Of a stretch of DNA of 64,000 nt, positions 16,340 to 25,148 are shown one piece after another; the first letter of the stretch is position 1; every line of letters starts with the position of its first letter. A program made the position numbers and the translations under genes. The DNA comes from Noviherbaspirillum pedocola (GTDB lineage Bacteria > Pseudomonadota > Gammaproteobacteria > Burkholderiales > Burkholderiaceae_D), in assembly GCF_016632335.1 (NCBI RefSeq), contig NZ_JAEPBG010000003.1, positions 372,001 to 436,000 on the forward strand. Direction: 5' to 3'. The notes under the pieces are model-generated. The model saw nothing but the letters and a program-made list of their open reading frames with translations, was not told the DNA's origin and searched no databases.

Positions 16340-16879
16340 TCATTGTATTTTTTCTTCGCGCCACAGCCCAATCGCCTGCTGCATCGGCCGGTCCGAGAAG
16401 CTGAACAGCATCGTTCTGGACTTCGCATGCAGCCGCAGCGCATGCCACGACGGCGCCACGAACACATCATTCGGACCGAACGCATGGGTCTGGCCATCGA
16501 TTTCGGCGCTGCCCTCGCCTTCCAGGCAGACGTACACGGTGCCGTCGGTGCAGCGATACGGCGCGCTGACAAAGCCGGCCGGCAACAACTGGGCGAAGGC
16601 GCCGATCGTGGGCATCGGCGAGGCGCCGGTGGCCGGATTCACATAGCGCAGCTTGTGGCCGAAATGCGGGTCGGGGTCGGTGCGGGCTATACCCTCGAGC
16701 GCCTCTTTGGTCTGTGCAAACGGATAGACGAATACCTTCGTGGGTCCGGCGCTCGACTGATGAAAGTCCACCGGCACCATATTGCGGCCATAGCGCGCCA
16801 GCGCATCGCCTTCCGGGCGCAACGCCTGTTGCGACGCCTGCGGCGCATGCACAAGTCTCGCGGCTGTCTGCATATCCAT
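16340..16879 (-). CDS. Stand-alone C-terminal cupin half of a gentisate dioxygenase-like protein
   Basis: 179 residues from ATG 16879 (GGAG six bases upstream; upstream ATG 16891 has no such signal). It aligns along its whole length with the C-terminal half of the complete gentisate 1,2-dioxygenase at 32664-33713: shared blocks include MPTIG, TDGTVY, DVFVAPSW and LFSFSDRP. The N-terminal cupin with the histidine iron ligands is absent, and the PHR of the full enzyme is PYR here, so independent catalysis is unlikely. It is placed between the reductase and hydroxylase genes. It may be a partner subunit, a ligand-binding protein, or a relic kept by its operon position. Confidence 0.75.
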   Translation of the reverse strand: MDMQTAARLVHAPQASQQALRPEGDALARYGRNMVPVDFHQSSAGPTKVFVYPFAQTKEALEGIARTDPDPHFGHKLRYVNPATGASPMPTIGAFAQLLPAGFVSAPYRCTDGTVYVCLEGEGSAEIDGQTHAFGPNDVFVAPSWHALRLHAKSRTMLFSFSDRPMQQAIGLWREEKIQ

Positions 16880-16899
16880 GATTTTCTCCATTGAAGGTA

Positions 16900-17886
16900 T
16901 CAGGCCACGTTCGTGTAAAAGGCATCGGCATGCACGTGTTCCATTGCGATTCCCCTTTGCCTCGCCATCAGGGATGCCGCATCCACCATCGGGGGCGCGC
17001 CGCAGAAATACGCGCGCCAGCCGGCCAGCGAGCTGAAATCCCGCGCAACTGCATCGGTCACCAGGCCACTGCGCAGACCGGGCCTGTCATTGCCGGATGC
17101 GACCACGATGTGCACATGCAGATTGCCATGGGCTTCGGCCAATTGCGCCAGGCGGTCAGCGCAGTAGATGTCGCGTGGACTGCGTACGCCGAAGTACAGA
17201 TGGATATCGTTCCTCATGCCGGCCTCGAGCGCGCCGCGCACGATGGACAGCGCTGGCGCCAAGCCGGTGCCGCCGGCCACGCACAGCATCGGTCCCTGGT
17301 GTTTCCTGCGCAGATAGGCAGTGCCCAGCGGGCCACTGACGCGGACCGTATCGCCAATGTTCAATTCCTGCGCGATGTACCGGCTGACCCGTCCGTCCGC
17401 AAGGATACGCACATGGAATTCGAGGTCGCCATCACTGGAGAGTCCCGCCATCGAATAAGGACGAATGTGCTGCGGCGTGAACTGCAGCATCGCGTACTGG
17501 CCCGGCGAAAACGCCAGCGACTTCGCGGACTTCAAGCGCAGACGCACGATGTCATGCGTCATCGCATCGATCGCCGCCACCGTGGCCTTGAGGATGCGCG
17601 CCGGGTGCGTGACGATTTCGTCCGGCTCCGGGATCTCGATGGTGCAATCCTCGGTCAGCACGCTGGTGCAGGCAAGCACGTAGCCGTCGTCGGCGGGATG
17701 GGTGATTTTGGCTTCGCGTCCGGTGTCAGCGACTTCGCCCTTCAGCAGCTTGCAGCGGCAGGTGCCGCATCGTCCTGCAGTGCAGCTGTAGGAAATCGGA
17801 ATGCCGTTTTCGCGCAGCGCCGCCAGCAGATTCGCGCCGTGCGGGGCGCGGATGACTCTGTCGAGCGGCTGGATCGTCACGTCCAT
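16900..17886 (-). CDS. nagAa: Ferredoxin-NAD(P)+ reductase of salicylate 5-hydroxylase
   Basis: 328 residues. N-terminal plant-type [2Fe-2S] domain with [12 protein letters not shown] and a fourth cysteine in VLACTS, followed by an FAD-binding domain (RPYSMAG) and an NAD-binding domain ([13 protein letters not shown]). Passes electrons from NAD(P)H to the Rieske ferredoxin. The start at 17886 follows GGAGACAGAG; the open frame upstream is not protein-like. First gene of the operon and divergent from the NagR-like regulator. Confidence 0.88.
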   Translation of the reverse strand: MDVTIQPLDRVIRAPHGANLLAALRENGIPISYSCTAGRCGTCRCKLLKGEVADTGREAKITHPADDGYVLACTSVLTEDCTIEIPEPDEIVTHPARILKATVAAIDAMTHDIVRLRLKSAKSLAFSPGQYAMLQFTPQHIRPYSMAGLSSDGDLEFHVRILADGRVSRYIAQELNIGDTVRVSGPLGTAYLRRKHQGPMLCVAGGTGLAPALSIVRGALEAGMRNDIHLYFGVRSPRDIYCADRLAQLAEAHGNLHVHIVVASGNDRPGLRSGLVTDAVARDFSSLAGWRAYFCGAPPMVDAASLMARQRGIAMEHVHADAFYTNVA

Positions 17887-17908
17887 ACTCTGTCTCCAAG
17901 AATGCGTC

Positions 17909-17939
17909 TTATTGCTTGTTATTGCTTGTATGAGCAAAT
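17909..17939. promoter_or_regulatory. Candidate NagR-type operator: tandem and inverted repeats
   Basis: TTATTGCTTG occurs twice in direct succession (17909-17918 and 17919-17928). The second copy is also the left arm of an inverted repeat, ATTGCT-TGTATG-AGCAAA (17921-17938, one mismatch). LysR-type activators bind interrupted dyads at this distance from the promoter, here 23 bases before the nagAa start and ~75 before the regulator gene. Confidence 0.5.
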
Positions 17940-18012
17940 TATAGAAAGGCACTTAAAATAAAAATAGAAAATCCCATGAATTCGAAACATAGATTTGGTG
18001 AATAACCTGGCC

Positions 18013-18915
18013 ATGGATCTCAAGGACATCGACCTCAATCTGCTTGTCGTCTTTCAACAGCTGTACATGGAAAGGCGGGTGTCCGTCGTTGCCGAAAAGC
18101 TGGGATTGACACAGCCCGCGGTCAGCAATGCCTTGAGCCGCTTGCGCAAGATGATGGACGACGAACTGTTCCTGCGCACCGGTCGCGGCATGGAGCCGAC
18201 ACCCTATGCCAGTCAGTTGGCCGAGCCGATCGCTTATGCGCTGGCCACGATTCGGGAAACGCTGGAGCGCCGGGTCGAGTTCGACCCGGCCCACAGCACG
18301 CGCCGGTTCACCATCGCAATGACCGATCTCGGTGTAATTCACCTGCTTCCCCGGCTGATGAGCACGCTCGCGTTGATGGCGCCCGGGGTTACGATCAGCA
18401 CGGTACGCAATACGGCATCCGACCTCGGCGAAGACATGGAGGCGGGCCGTGTCGACTTCGCCATCGGCCTTCTGCCGCAATTGAAGTCAGGCTTCTTCCA
18501 GCGTCGCCTGTTCAAGCAGCGCTATGTCTGCATGTTCCGCAGCGGCCATGCGCTTGACAGGAAGAAGATCACCGTAAAGGACTTCGAGAGCGCGCAGCAT
18601 GCCGTCGTCATTGCCGGAGGCACCGGGCACGCGATGTTGGATCAGACCATCGAGCGTCGCGGTATCACGCGCAAGGTGATGCTGACCGTTCCACACTTCG
18701 TCGCGCTCGGCCATATCCTGGCGAGCACCGACATGATCGCCTCGGTGCCGGAACGCTATGCGCGCGAGAGCATGCAGCCGTTCGGGCTGAAATACCTGCC
18801 GCATCCGGTTCCGCTGCCTGAATTCGGCGTGAGCCTGTTCTGGCATGCGAAGTTCAACAGGGAGCCAGGCAGCTTATGGCTAAGGAAGGCGGTGCTCGAT
18901 CTGTTTTCGGATTGA
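18013..18915 (+). CDS. nagR: LysR-type regulator, NagR/NahR-like
   Basis: 300 residues. The opening MDLKDIDLNLLVVFQQL, the helix-turn-helix LGLTQPAVSNALSRLR and the phrases RRFTIAMTDLG, GTGHAMLDQ and FWHAKFNREPGSLWLRK closely follow NahR/NagR, the salicylate-responsive activators. ATG 18013 gives the family start; TTG/GTG codons at 17995-17998 are in frame but add nothing familiar. It should bind the repeats in the divergent promoter and activate nagAa-cupin-nagG-nagH-nagAb when salicylate is present. Confidence 0.88.
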   Translation: MDLKDIDLNLLVVFQQLYMERRVSVVAEKLGLTQPAVSNALSRLRKMMDDELFLRTGRGMEPTPYASQLAEPIAYALATIRETLERRVEFDPAHSTRRFTIAMTDLGVIHLLPRLMSTLALMAPGVTISTVRNTASDLGEDMEAGRVDFAIGLLPQLKSGFFQRRLFKQRYVCMFRSGHALDRKKITVKDFESAQHAVVIAGGTGHAMLDQTIERRGITRKVMLTVPHFVALGHILASTDMIASVPERYARESMQPFGLKYLPHPVPLPEFGVSLFWHAKFNREPGSLWLRKAVLDLFSD

Positions 18916-18958
18916 GCTGTTGGCGCGCAGCGATGAACATCAGAAGCCGCGCAACCGG

Positions 18959-21685
18959 TCAACTTTTCCGCGCGCGCAATGTTTGCGCCACTTCCGCAAG
19001 CAGGCTCTCGATCAGGGGCAGAGGCGCCGGCTTGACCAGGTGATGATCGAAACCGGCATCGGCTGTCTTCCTGCGGTCACCATCGGCGCCCCAGCCTGTC
19101 AGCGCCGCCACCGGGACCGTCCGGCCTATCGGCCCCTGCCGGATCTTCCTCAGGACGGCGTAACCGTCCATATCGGGCAAGCCGATGTCGAGGAATACGA
19201 TATCGGGCTTAAAACCTTCCACCGCATCGATGCCCTGGCGGCCCGTGTGCGCAAGAGATACCTCATGGCCGCCGATCTGTATGAGCTCCGCAAGCGTTTG
19301 CGCCGCATCGACGTTGTCATCGATCAGGAGCACCCGCAGGCCGGCGCCATCCGCCTTTGCCTTGCCCGTCGGACTGCGCGCATCGAGCGCCGAATCTCTT
19401 CTGCTGTCGAGCAGCGGCAGACGTACCGTAAAGCTGCTGCCCTGCCCGCTGCCCGGACTCGATACCGAAACATCGCCCCCATGCAGTTGCACCAGGCTCT
19501 GGACCAGAGACAAGCCGATACCAAGCCCGCCGTGGGAAAAGCCCATGTTGTCCTTCACCTGCGCGAACATGTCGAAGATGCTCCCCTGCGCTTCTACGGG
19601 AATACCGATGCCGCTATCGGTGACCCGCAGAATCGCGTCGTTGCCTTCCCGACGCATGCTCAAATCGATTTGCCCGCCATCCGGCGTGTATTTCGCCGCG
19701 TTGTTCAGCAGATTGCCCAGGACCTGGGCAATCCGGGTGGCATCCGCTTCCAGCGGGAAGGCCTCTTCCGGAACGTCGACATTCAATTCATGCTGCTTGT
19801 TCTGGATCGATGGAAGATTTGCCTCGATCGCCGTTGCCACGATCTCCTTCAGGTCCACTTCGCGTTTCTTCAACTCGACCTTGCCGCTGCTGATGCGCGC
19901 GATGTCGAGCAGGTCGTTCACCAGGTGAATCATGTGCGTGACCTGGCGCTCCATCATGTCGCGCACGCGCGCGACCGTATCCGCGTTATTGCCTGCCAGC
20001 CGGATCAGTTGCAGGCCATTGCGGATCGGCGCCAATGGATTGCGCAGTTCATGCGCCAGCGTTGCGAGGAACTCCGTTTTGCGCTGGTCGGTTTCGGCAA
20101 GACTGAACGCAAGCCGCCGCAGATCGTCCTCGGTCTCCCTGCGGTTGGTAATGTCGGTGAAGAGCACGGCGACATGCTCGCTGCCCTGCCCCCCGACCCG
20201 TACCGCATGTATGTCGAACCAGCGGTTCAGCATGTCGACATGATCCTGGATCCTTACGGGCTGCCCGGTCTTGGCGACATCCGCATAGAGCCTGATCCAG
20301 CGCCGGTCGAGATCGGGGAAGATTTCCAGTATCGTCTTGCCCGGTGTGGCTTCGTATCCGGCCTGCGTGCGGAATGCCGAGTTACTCTCCTTGAATCGAT
20401 AGTCGATGGGCTCACCTTGCGCGTCACGCAGGATCTCGAAGATGCAAAATCCTTCGTCGATGGATTCGAACAGCGCGCGGTATCGATCTTCGCTGGCGTG
20501 CAGCTTGTCCTCGATTTCCTTTTGCAACGTGACATCAAGAACGACACCGGGCAATTGCATCGGCAGCCCTTCGGCATCGTATTCGACGCGGCCACGGGCA
20601 ACGATCCAGTGGAACTTGCCGTCGCGGGCACGCACCCGGTACGTCTCCTGGTAAAACGTCCCGTCCTGCAGCGCCTTCAGAATGCTGGACGACACGCGAT
20701 CCACATCGTCCGGATGAATCGCGCCCATGAAGCTTTCCAGCGGCGTCTCGTGGGCTTCTTCCTCGGGAAGCGAGAACAGATACGCGATGTTGCGATCGCC
20801 ATAGACGAGGTTTTTCCTGATATCCCAGGTCCAGGTGGCAACCTCACCGGCGTTCAGCGTTGCTGCCAGACGCAGCTGCGCGTCATGCAAAGCCTGTTCC
20901 GTCGATTTCCGATCCGTGATGTCCAGAACCGTGCCGAGCAAATACATCGCTGAGCCATCTTCCGCACGATGTGCATGGCCGAACATGTCTACCCATCGCA
21001 CTTCCCCGTCTGCACGCCGGATGCGGCCATGGAAGGTCAGTCGCTCGCCCTGCTCGCAGGCTGCCTGAATTGCGCGCTGGAATCGGTCGCGGTCTTCCGG
21101 AACGATCGCTTCCCTGACGATCTGCTCTTCGGTGCGATCCATGCTGCCTGCAGCCAGGCCGAAAATAGCGCGGGCCCGGCCATTCTGGAAAGTGAACAGG
21201 TGGAGATGCGGCGTATATCGCCACAAGCCCAGTTCCGCGGCTTCCGTGGCGAGGCCGATCCGTTCCTTTTCCTCGCTGAGAGCAAGCTCGGCATTGTGCA
21301 GATCGGTCATGTCGCGTGACACCGCGACCAGATGCATCGTCTTGCCGCTCTCGTCCCCGACCGGATGGATGTTCACGTCCCACCATTTCGGCGAGCCCTT
21401 CAGGGTCGGGCGAAACGCGCGGCAGTGCGCTGTCTTCCCTCCGAGCGCCGCATGGAGCGCCGCGCGCACGGTTGGCTGGCTCTCCACCGGCCAGAACCCC
21501 ATCCACGGCGCATTGCGGATCTGCTCGACGCTTTCGACTTCCATTGCGTGAAGGCCGGAGCCGTTCATCCGGGCGATATTGCCTTGGAGGTCGATGATCT
21601 CGATGCAGTCCGAGCTGCCTTCGAAAAACCAATCGGGAAGATCCCGTGCAGGGCCAGGCGCCGGGCCGATGTCGTCGTGGAGCAT
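18959..21685 (-). CDS. Soluble multi-PAS hybrid histidine kinase with receiver
   Basis: 908 residues without membrane segments. About four PAS/PAC modules (~15-130, 140-260, 270-390, 400-510), a dimerisation/H-box domain (LATLAHELRNPLAPIRN), a HATPase domain (LLNNAAKYTPDGG, GGLGIGLSLVQSL) and a C-terminal receiver with phospho-Asp in VFLDIGLPDMDGY and Lys in HLVKPAP. There is no output regulator next to it, so phosphate must go to a phosphotransfer protein elsewhere or feed back on the kinase. It converges with the nagR gene and runs in the same direction as the TonB receptor upstream (121-base gap). Signal unknown. Confidence 0.86.
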   Translation of the reverse strand: MLHDDIGPAPGPARDLPDWFFEGSSDCIEIIDLQGNIARMNGSGLHAMEVESVEQIRNAPWMGFWPVESQPTVRAALHAALGGKTAHCRAFRPTLKGSPKWWDVNIHPVGDESGKTMHLVAVSRDMTDLHNAELALSEEKERIGLATEAAELGLWRYTPHLHLFTFQNGRARAIFGLAAGSMDRTEEQIVREAIVPEDRDRFQRAIQAACEQGERLTFHGRIRRADGEVRWVDMFGHAHRAEDGSAMYLLGTVLDITDRKSTEQALHDAQLRLAATLNAGEVATWTWDIRKNLVYGDRNIAYLFSLPEEEAHETPLESFMGAIHPDDVDRVSSSILKALQDGTFYQETYRVRARDGKFHWIVARGRVEYDAEGLPMQLPGVVLDVTLQKEIEDKLHASEDRYRALFESIDEGFCIFEILRDAQGEPIDYRFKESNSAFRTQAGYEATPGKTILEIFPDLDRRWIRLYADVAKTGQPVRIQDHVDMLNRWFDIHAVRVGGQGSEHVAVLFTDITNRRETEDDLRRLAFSLAETDQRKTEFLATLAHELRNPLAPIRNGLQLIRLAGNNADTVARVRDMMERQVTHMIHLVNDLLDIARISSGKVELKKREVDLKEIVATAIEANLPSIQNKQHELNVDVPEEAFPLEADATRIAQVLGNLLNNAAKYTPDGGQIDLSMRREGNDAILRVTDSGIGIPVEAQGSIFDMFAQVKDNMGFSHGGLGIGLSLVQSLVQLHGGDVSVSSPGSGQGSSFTVRLPLLDSRRDSALDARSPTGKAKADGAGLRVLLIDDNVDAAQTLAELIQIGGHEVSLAHTGRQGIDAVEGFKPDIVFLDIGLPDMDGYAVLRKIRQGPIGRTVPVAALTGWGADGDRRKTADAGFDHHLVKPAPLPLIESLLAEVAQTLRARKS

Positions 21686-21806
21686 GGATTCGGAAACGGC
21701 CGGGCTTCGGGTGCAAGGTGAAGACGCCGTTTGCTTGCGGGAGTCGGAAAGGCGCGATTATCCGGTATTTCGTTGTTCTTCACCGATTGCCAGGAGCGCA
21801 GCATGC

Positions 21807-23930
21807 TCACATGCGAACCACCATGCCCAGGCGCAGGCTGCGCGGTTCTGCAGGATGCGTGTGGATATCCGTCACGGCGCTCTGCTCCGAGCGCAGGCGC
21901 GACGCATAGTAATAGTCGATATCGCTCGCATCGCTTCCAAGCAGGTTCAATACTTCCGCGGTCAGTTTCACGGTCCGGGTCAGTGCATAGCCGACTTTCG
22001 CGTTGACCAGCGTCGAAGGAGAGGAGCGCACGGCATTGTCTTCGGTTAATGCGCGGCCACCGAAGTAGCGTACGCGCAGACCGCCGGACCATCTGCCGCT
22101 TTCGCCTCCAATGCCGATGGACGCAGTGCGCTCCAGAGCACCCGGTATGTACTGGCCTGCGGAGTCATTATTCGCGAACCGGGCATGCGACCAGGCGAGA
22201 CTGGCGTCCACGATCCAGCCCGCATGGGTCGCATAGCGGCTTGCCACTTCAATGCCCTGGCGATGACTCGGCCGGCTTGCTTCCGTCGTGCCGGCGTCTC
22301 CTGAGAAGACAAGCTCCGACGCAAGGTCGAGCCGCCATATCGACAGCGAGGTGTCGAGCCCGGGAATCAGCCCGGCATGGCGCACCCCGAGTTCCGTGCC
22401 GAGCGCCTTGACCAACGGGGTCGCGGGCTGGATGGGATCGCCATGACTGTCGATGCCTGCGCCGGTGCGCGGGTCCACGGTCCCTGTCACGCCGCGCGCA
22501 TCGTTGCTGTGGAAACCGCGACCCCAGTTCAGGTAAAGCTCGGTGTCCGGCCGCGCGGCGAAAACTGCCGAGAACTTCGGGCTGGTGATGGAGGAATTCA
22601 CGCGTCCCGAATTCGCCGGAATCGCGCTTGCGACATCGAACTGATACGTATCGGTGCGCACGCCCGCGATGGTGCGCAAGCGCGGAGTCCACTGTGTCGT
22701 GTTTGTGAGAAAGAAGCCCATCGAGCGTTCGGTGACATGGTCTTCGCGTATGGTCGCCAGCCTGCGGCGATCCACCGTTGCATAGAGCGCCACCGGCGAC
22801 AACTTGTCTTGCCGCGTCTGCAGTCCGATGGTCGTTTCCATGTCGAGCCCCGCAAGGCGATGCTGCCAGGTGCGCTGCGTGTCGACACCGGCGACGACAC
22901 GCCGTTCCGACTGGCTGAACTGATCGCCATTGACCGGATCATCCAGTGCGTAAGTGAAGTTGCTGAACAACTCGAACCGCGACTGGACCAGATAGGCATT
23001 GACCTTCAGCGCGCCGTCCCGGTAGCGCCTTTCCCACTGTGTCGAAACGCTGAAGCGCGCGGTATTGCCGCCATCGCTCGGGTCGATGGCGCCGTAGCGG
23101 CCGACGAGTCCGGCCTGCAGCGCGCGCAAGGGCACCTGGTCGGTCGCATTCCACGAGGACTGCGATGCCATTGCTACCGTCCGCACGCTGTCCATGCCTG
23201 AGCGAACGCTGTAGCTGAGCACGCCGTTGAAACGCCTGAAACGCTCGGGGTTGTCCCAGGGGCCATCCTGGCCGGTGGCGTCGATGGCATACAGCAGGCT
23301 GCCGCTGCCGATTGCGGCAGAGTTCGCAAGCAGCGTGCGCTTGTAGCCGTGTTGCCCTGCCTCGATCTTCAGCAATCCACGGTCCAGGGAGGGCACATAG
23401 TCTATGGCTGCCGAACCCACCGCCGCGAAGTCGCCCACGTCGGCATAGTAGGGACCCTTGCGGTAGCGGATCGTGCCGATCAGTTCGGGAATGACGAAGC
23501 CCAGGTCGGTATAACCCTGCCCGTGTGCATGGGTGGGCATGTTGACCGGCATGCCGAGCACGGTGGTGCGGAAATCCGTGCCGTGATCCAGGTTGAAGCC
23601 GCGCGCGAAATACTGGTTCGCCTTGCCATCGCCGGAATGCTGCGTGACGATGACGCCCGGCACCGCTTCCAGCAGTTCGCCGGTGCGTGACAGCGGCCGG
23701 TTTTCCAAATCCTTCGCGGTGACGGCGCCCTCGGTGGCCGATTCCGCGATACCGATTTCCTGGGCAGCGCTTGCTTCGACGACGACGGTGGCAAGCGTCT
23801 GTTCTGCGGCCGATGCGCCGCCTGCGTGAAGCGCCAGCACAGCGGCCACGGTCAATGCAGCGAGCGTTGAAGCCGGCGTCAAACGGCGTTTCTGCTTCCG
23901 GTACGGGGCACGGTATCGTAGAGGCGTCAT
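21807..23930 (-). CDS. TonB-dependent outer-membrane receptor
   Basis: About 707 residues. Signal peptide with cleavage near ASAAEQ, a TonB-box-like ATVVVEA at the mature N-terminus, a plug domain (LLEAVPGVIVTQHSGDGKA, FARGFNLDHGTDFRT, VIPELIGTIRYRKGPYYADVGDF) and a ~22-strand barrel ending in hydrophobic LRLGMVVRM, with a terminal Met where Phe is commoner. It imports a substrate across the outer membrane using TonB energy. Last gene of the DUF4331 operon, 75 bases after the HupE-like gene, so the cargo is probably linked to those proteins; metal chelates are the obvious guess. ATG 23930 is chosen over TTG 23951. Confidence 0.85.
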   Translation of the reverse strand: MTPLRYRAPYRKQKRRLTPASTLAALTVAAVLALHAGGASAAEQTLATVVVEASAAQEIGIAESATEGAVTAKDLENRPLSRTGELLEAVPGVIVTQHSGDGKANQYFARGFNLDHGTDFRTTVLGMPVNMPTHAHGQGYTDLGFVIPELIGTIRYRKGPYYADVGDFAAVGSAAIDYVPSLDRGLLKIEAGQHGYKRTLLANSAAIGSGSLLYAIDATGQDGPWDNPERFRRFNGVLSYSVRSGMDSVRTVAMASQSSWNATDQVPLRALQAGLVGRYGAIDPSDGGNTARFSVSTQWERRYRDGALKVNAYLVQSRFELFSNFTYALDDPVNGDQFSQSERRVVAGVDTQRTWQHRLAGLDMETTIGLQTRQDKLSPVALYATVDRRRLATIREDHVTERSMGFFLTNTTQWTPRLRTIAGVRTDTYQFDVASAIPANSGRVNSSITSPKFSAVFAARPDTELYLNWGRGFHSNDARGVTGTVDPRTGAGIDSHGDPIQPATPLVKALGTELGVRHAGLIPGLDTSLSIWRLDLASELVFSGDAGTTEASRPSHRQGIEVASRYATHAGWIVDASLAWSHARFANNDSAGQYIPGALERTASIGIGGESGRWSGGLRVRYFGGRALTEDNAVRSSPSTLVNAKVGYALTRTVKLTAEVLNLLGSDASDIDYYYASRLRSEQSAVTDIHTHPAEPRSLRLGMVVRM

Positions 23931-24005
23931 GTGATCGGCCGTATCTTCCAAAGCCTGTTGTGTCTGAAAACCCGGCTTCTCTTCCCTTACGTGTTTGCAA
24001 GGCGC

Positions 24006-25148
24006 CTATGCCGAAATCAGGCGCAGATCAAACGCCCGTTCCACCAGCCACACCGATGCAAGCAATACGATCAGCGCTGAACCGCCGACGAAGGCAACGC
24101 GCCGGTAAAACCATGACGCGCGCAGCAGATAAGCCACCGGCAGGAAGATGGCGACGATCGCCATCTGCCCGACCTCGACGCCGGCATTGAAACCGAAGAG
24201 CGCCAATGCCAGCACGCTTTGCGGCAGGCGCAAGTCCATCAGCACGCTGGCAAAGCCGAATCCGTGAATCAGGCCGAAAGCGAACGCGGCGATCCAGCGC
24301 CGGCCGCGCACCATCGGATACAGGTTGTTCAGCGCGGCGACGATGACGGAAAGCGCAATCGCGGATTCCACCCAGCGCGAGGGCAGCGACACCACGCCTA
24401 GCGTGGCAAGGGTCAGCGTGATCGAATGGGCCACGGTGAAAGCCGTGACGATCTTCAACACGTCGGCAAACGAGGTCCGGAATCCCGCCGCCGGACGCCA
24501 CTTTCCATCCTTCCGTTGCAGCACCGCGGGCAAAAGGAGAGAAATGAGAAAGAGAATGTGATCGAAGCCGACCCAGATATGCCAGACGCCGTCGCGCACA
24601 TAGGCAAGGAATTCGCGCAGCCTGCCCTCACTTGCCACGGAAAATTCCTGGGTCGCGCGCTCCGGGCTGAAGATGCCGGTTGTGGAATGGCCGCCGCTGA
24701 CGATGTTGACCAGGCCATGATGCTGCGGGTCGATGTCGAAGAACAGGGCATACGCGATTCCGAGCCGCGTCACCCGACCGCCGCAGCGCGCGCTGAAGCG
24801 CAGCACCTCATAGGCGCCATCGGTATGCGTATCGATCTGATGCTGCACTACCCGGCTGGCGCAGGGCTTGCCGTCTGCCGTCAGGCTGAGCCGCGAAAGC
24901 GCATACGCGGCGATTTCCGCATGCTTGCTGCGCACCTCATCCCAGGTGAGCGCGCCATTGCCGTCGGCATCCAGACCAATGGCGAAGTCGAGGTCGCGCA
25001 GCGCGATATCCCATTGCCCGGCAATCGTTTCGCCATCGATCTCGAGGGTGAGATAACTGTCGCTCGGCTTGTGCGCGTGCGCAGGCACGGCTGAAAACAC
25101 GCACAGCAGCAGCGCGAGCAGGCACTGGATCAATCGCGGGCATCTCAT
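24006..25148 (-). CDS. HupE/UreJ-like membrane protein with periplasmic EF-hand-like domain
   Basis: 380 residues. Signal peptide ending PAHAH, then a ~170-residue extracytoplasmic domain, then six or more membrane segments. The soluble domain contains DADGNGALTWDE (~60-71), which matches a canonical 12-residue EF-hand loop (acidic or polar residues at 1, 3, 5, 9 and Glu at 12). The membrane part has HIWVGFDHILFLISLLLP, FTVAHSITL and HGFGFASVL, the histidine-rich helices of HupE/UreJ proteins, a family linked to nickel/cobalt or other cation uptake. The start overlaps the stop of the TPR gene (ATGA). Function in this setting is unknown. Confidence 0.8.
   Translation of the reverse strand: MRCPRLIQCLLALLLCVFSAVPAHAHKPSDSYLTLEIDGETIAGQWDIALRDLDFAIGLDADGNGALTWDEVRSKHAEIAAYALSRLSLTADGKPCASRVVQHQIDTHTDGAYEVLRFSARCGGRVTRLGIAYALFFDIDPQHHGLVNIVSGGHSTTGIFSPERATQEFSVASEGRLREFLAYVRDGVWHIWVGFDHILFLISLLLPAVLQRKDGKWRPAAGFRTSFADVLKIVTAFTVAHSITLTLATLGVVSLPSRWVESAIALSVIVAALNNLYPMVRGRRWIAAFAFGLIHGFGFASVLMDLRLPQSVLALALFGFNAGVEVGQMAIVAIFLPVAYLLRASWFYRRVAFVGGSALIVLLASVWLVERAFDLRLISA

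Noticed and set aside
18920-20953. Plus-strand open frame of 677 codons
   Set aside because: Lies antisense to the hybrid histidine kinase and shows no domain; a GC-driven shadow.
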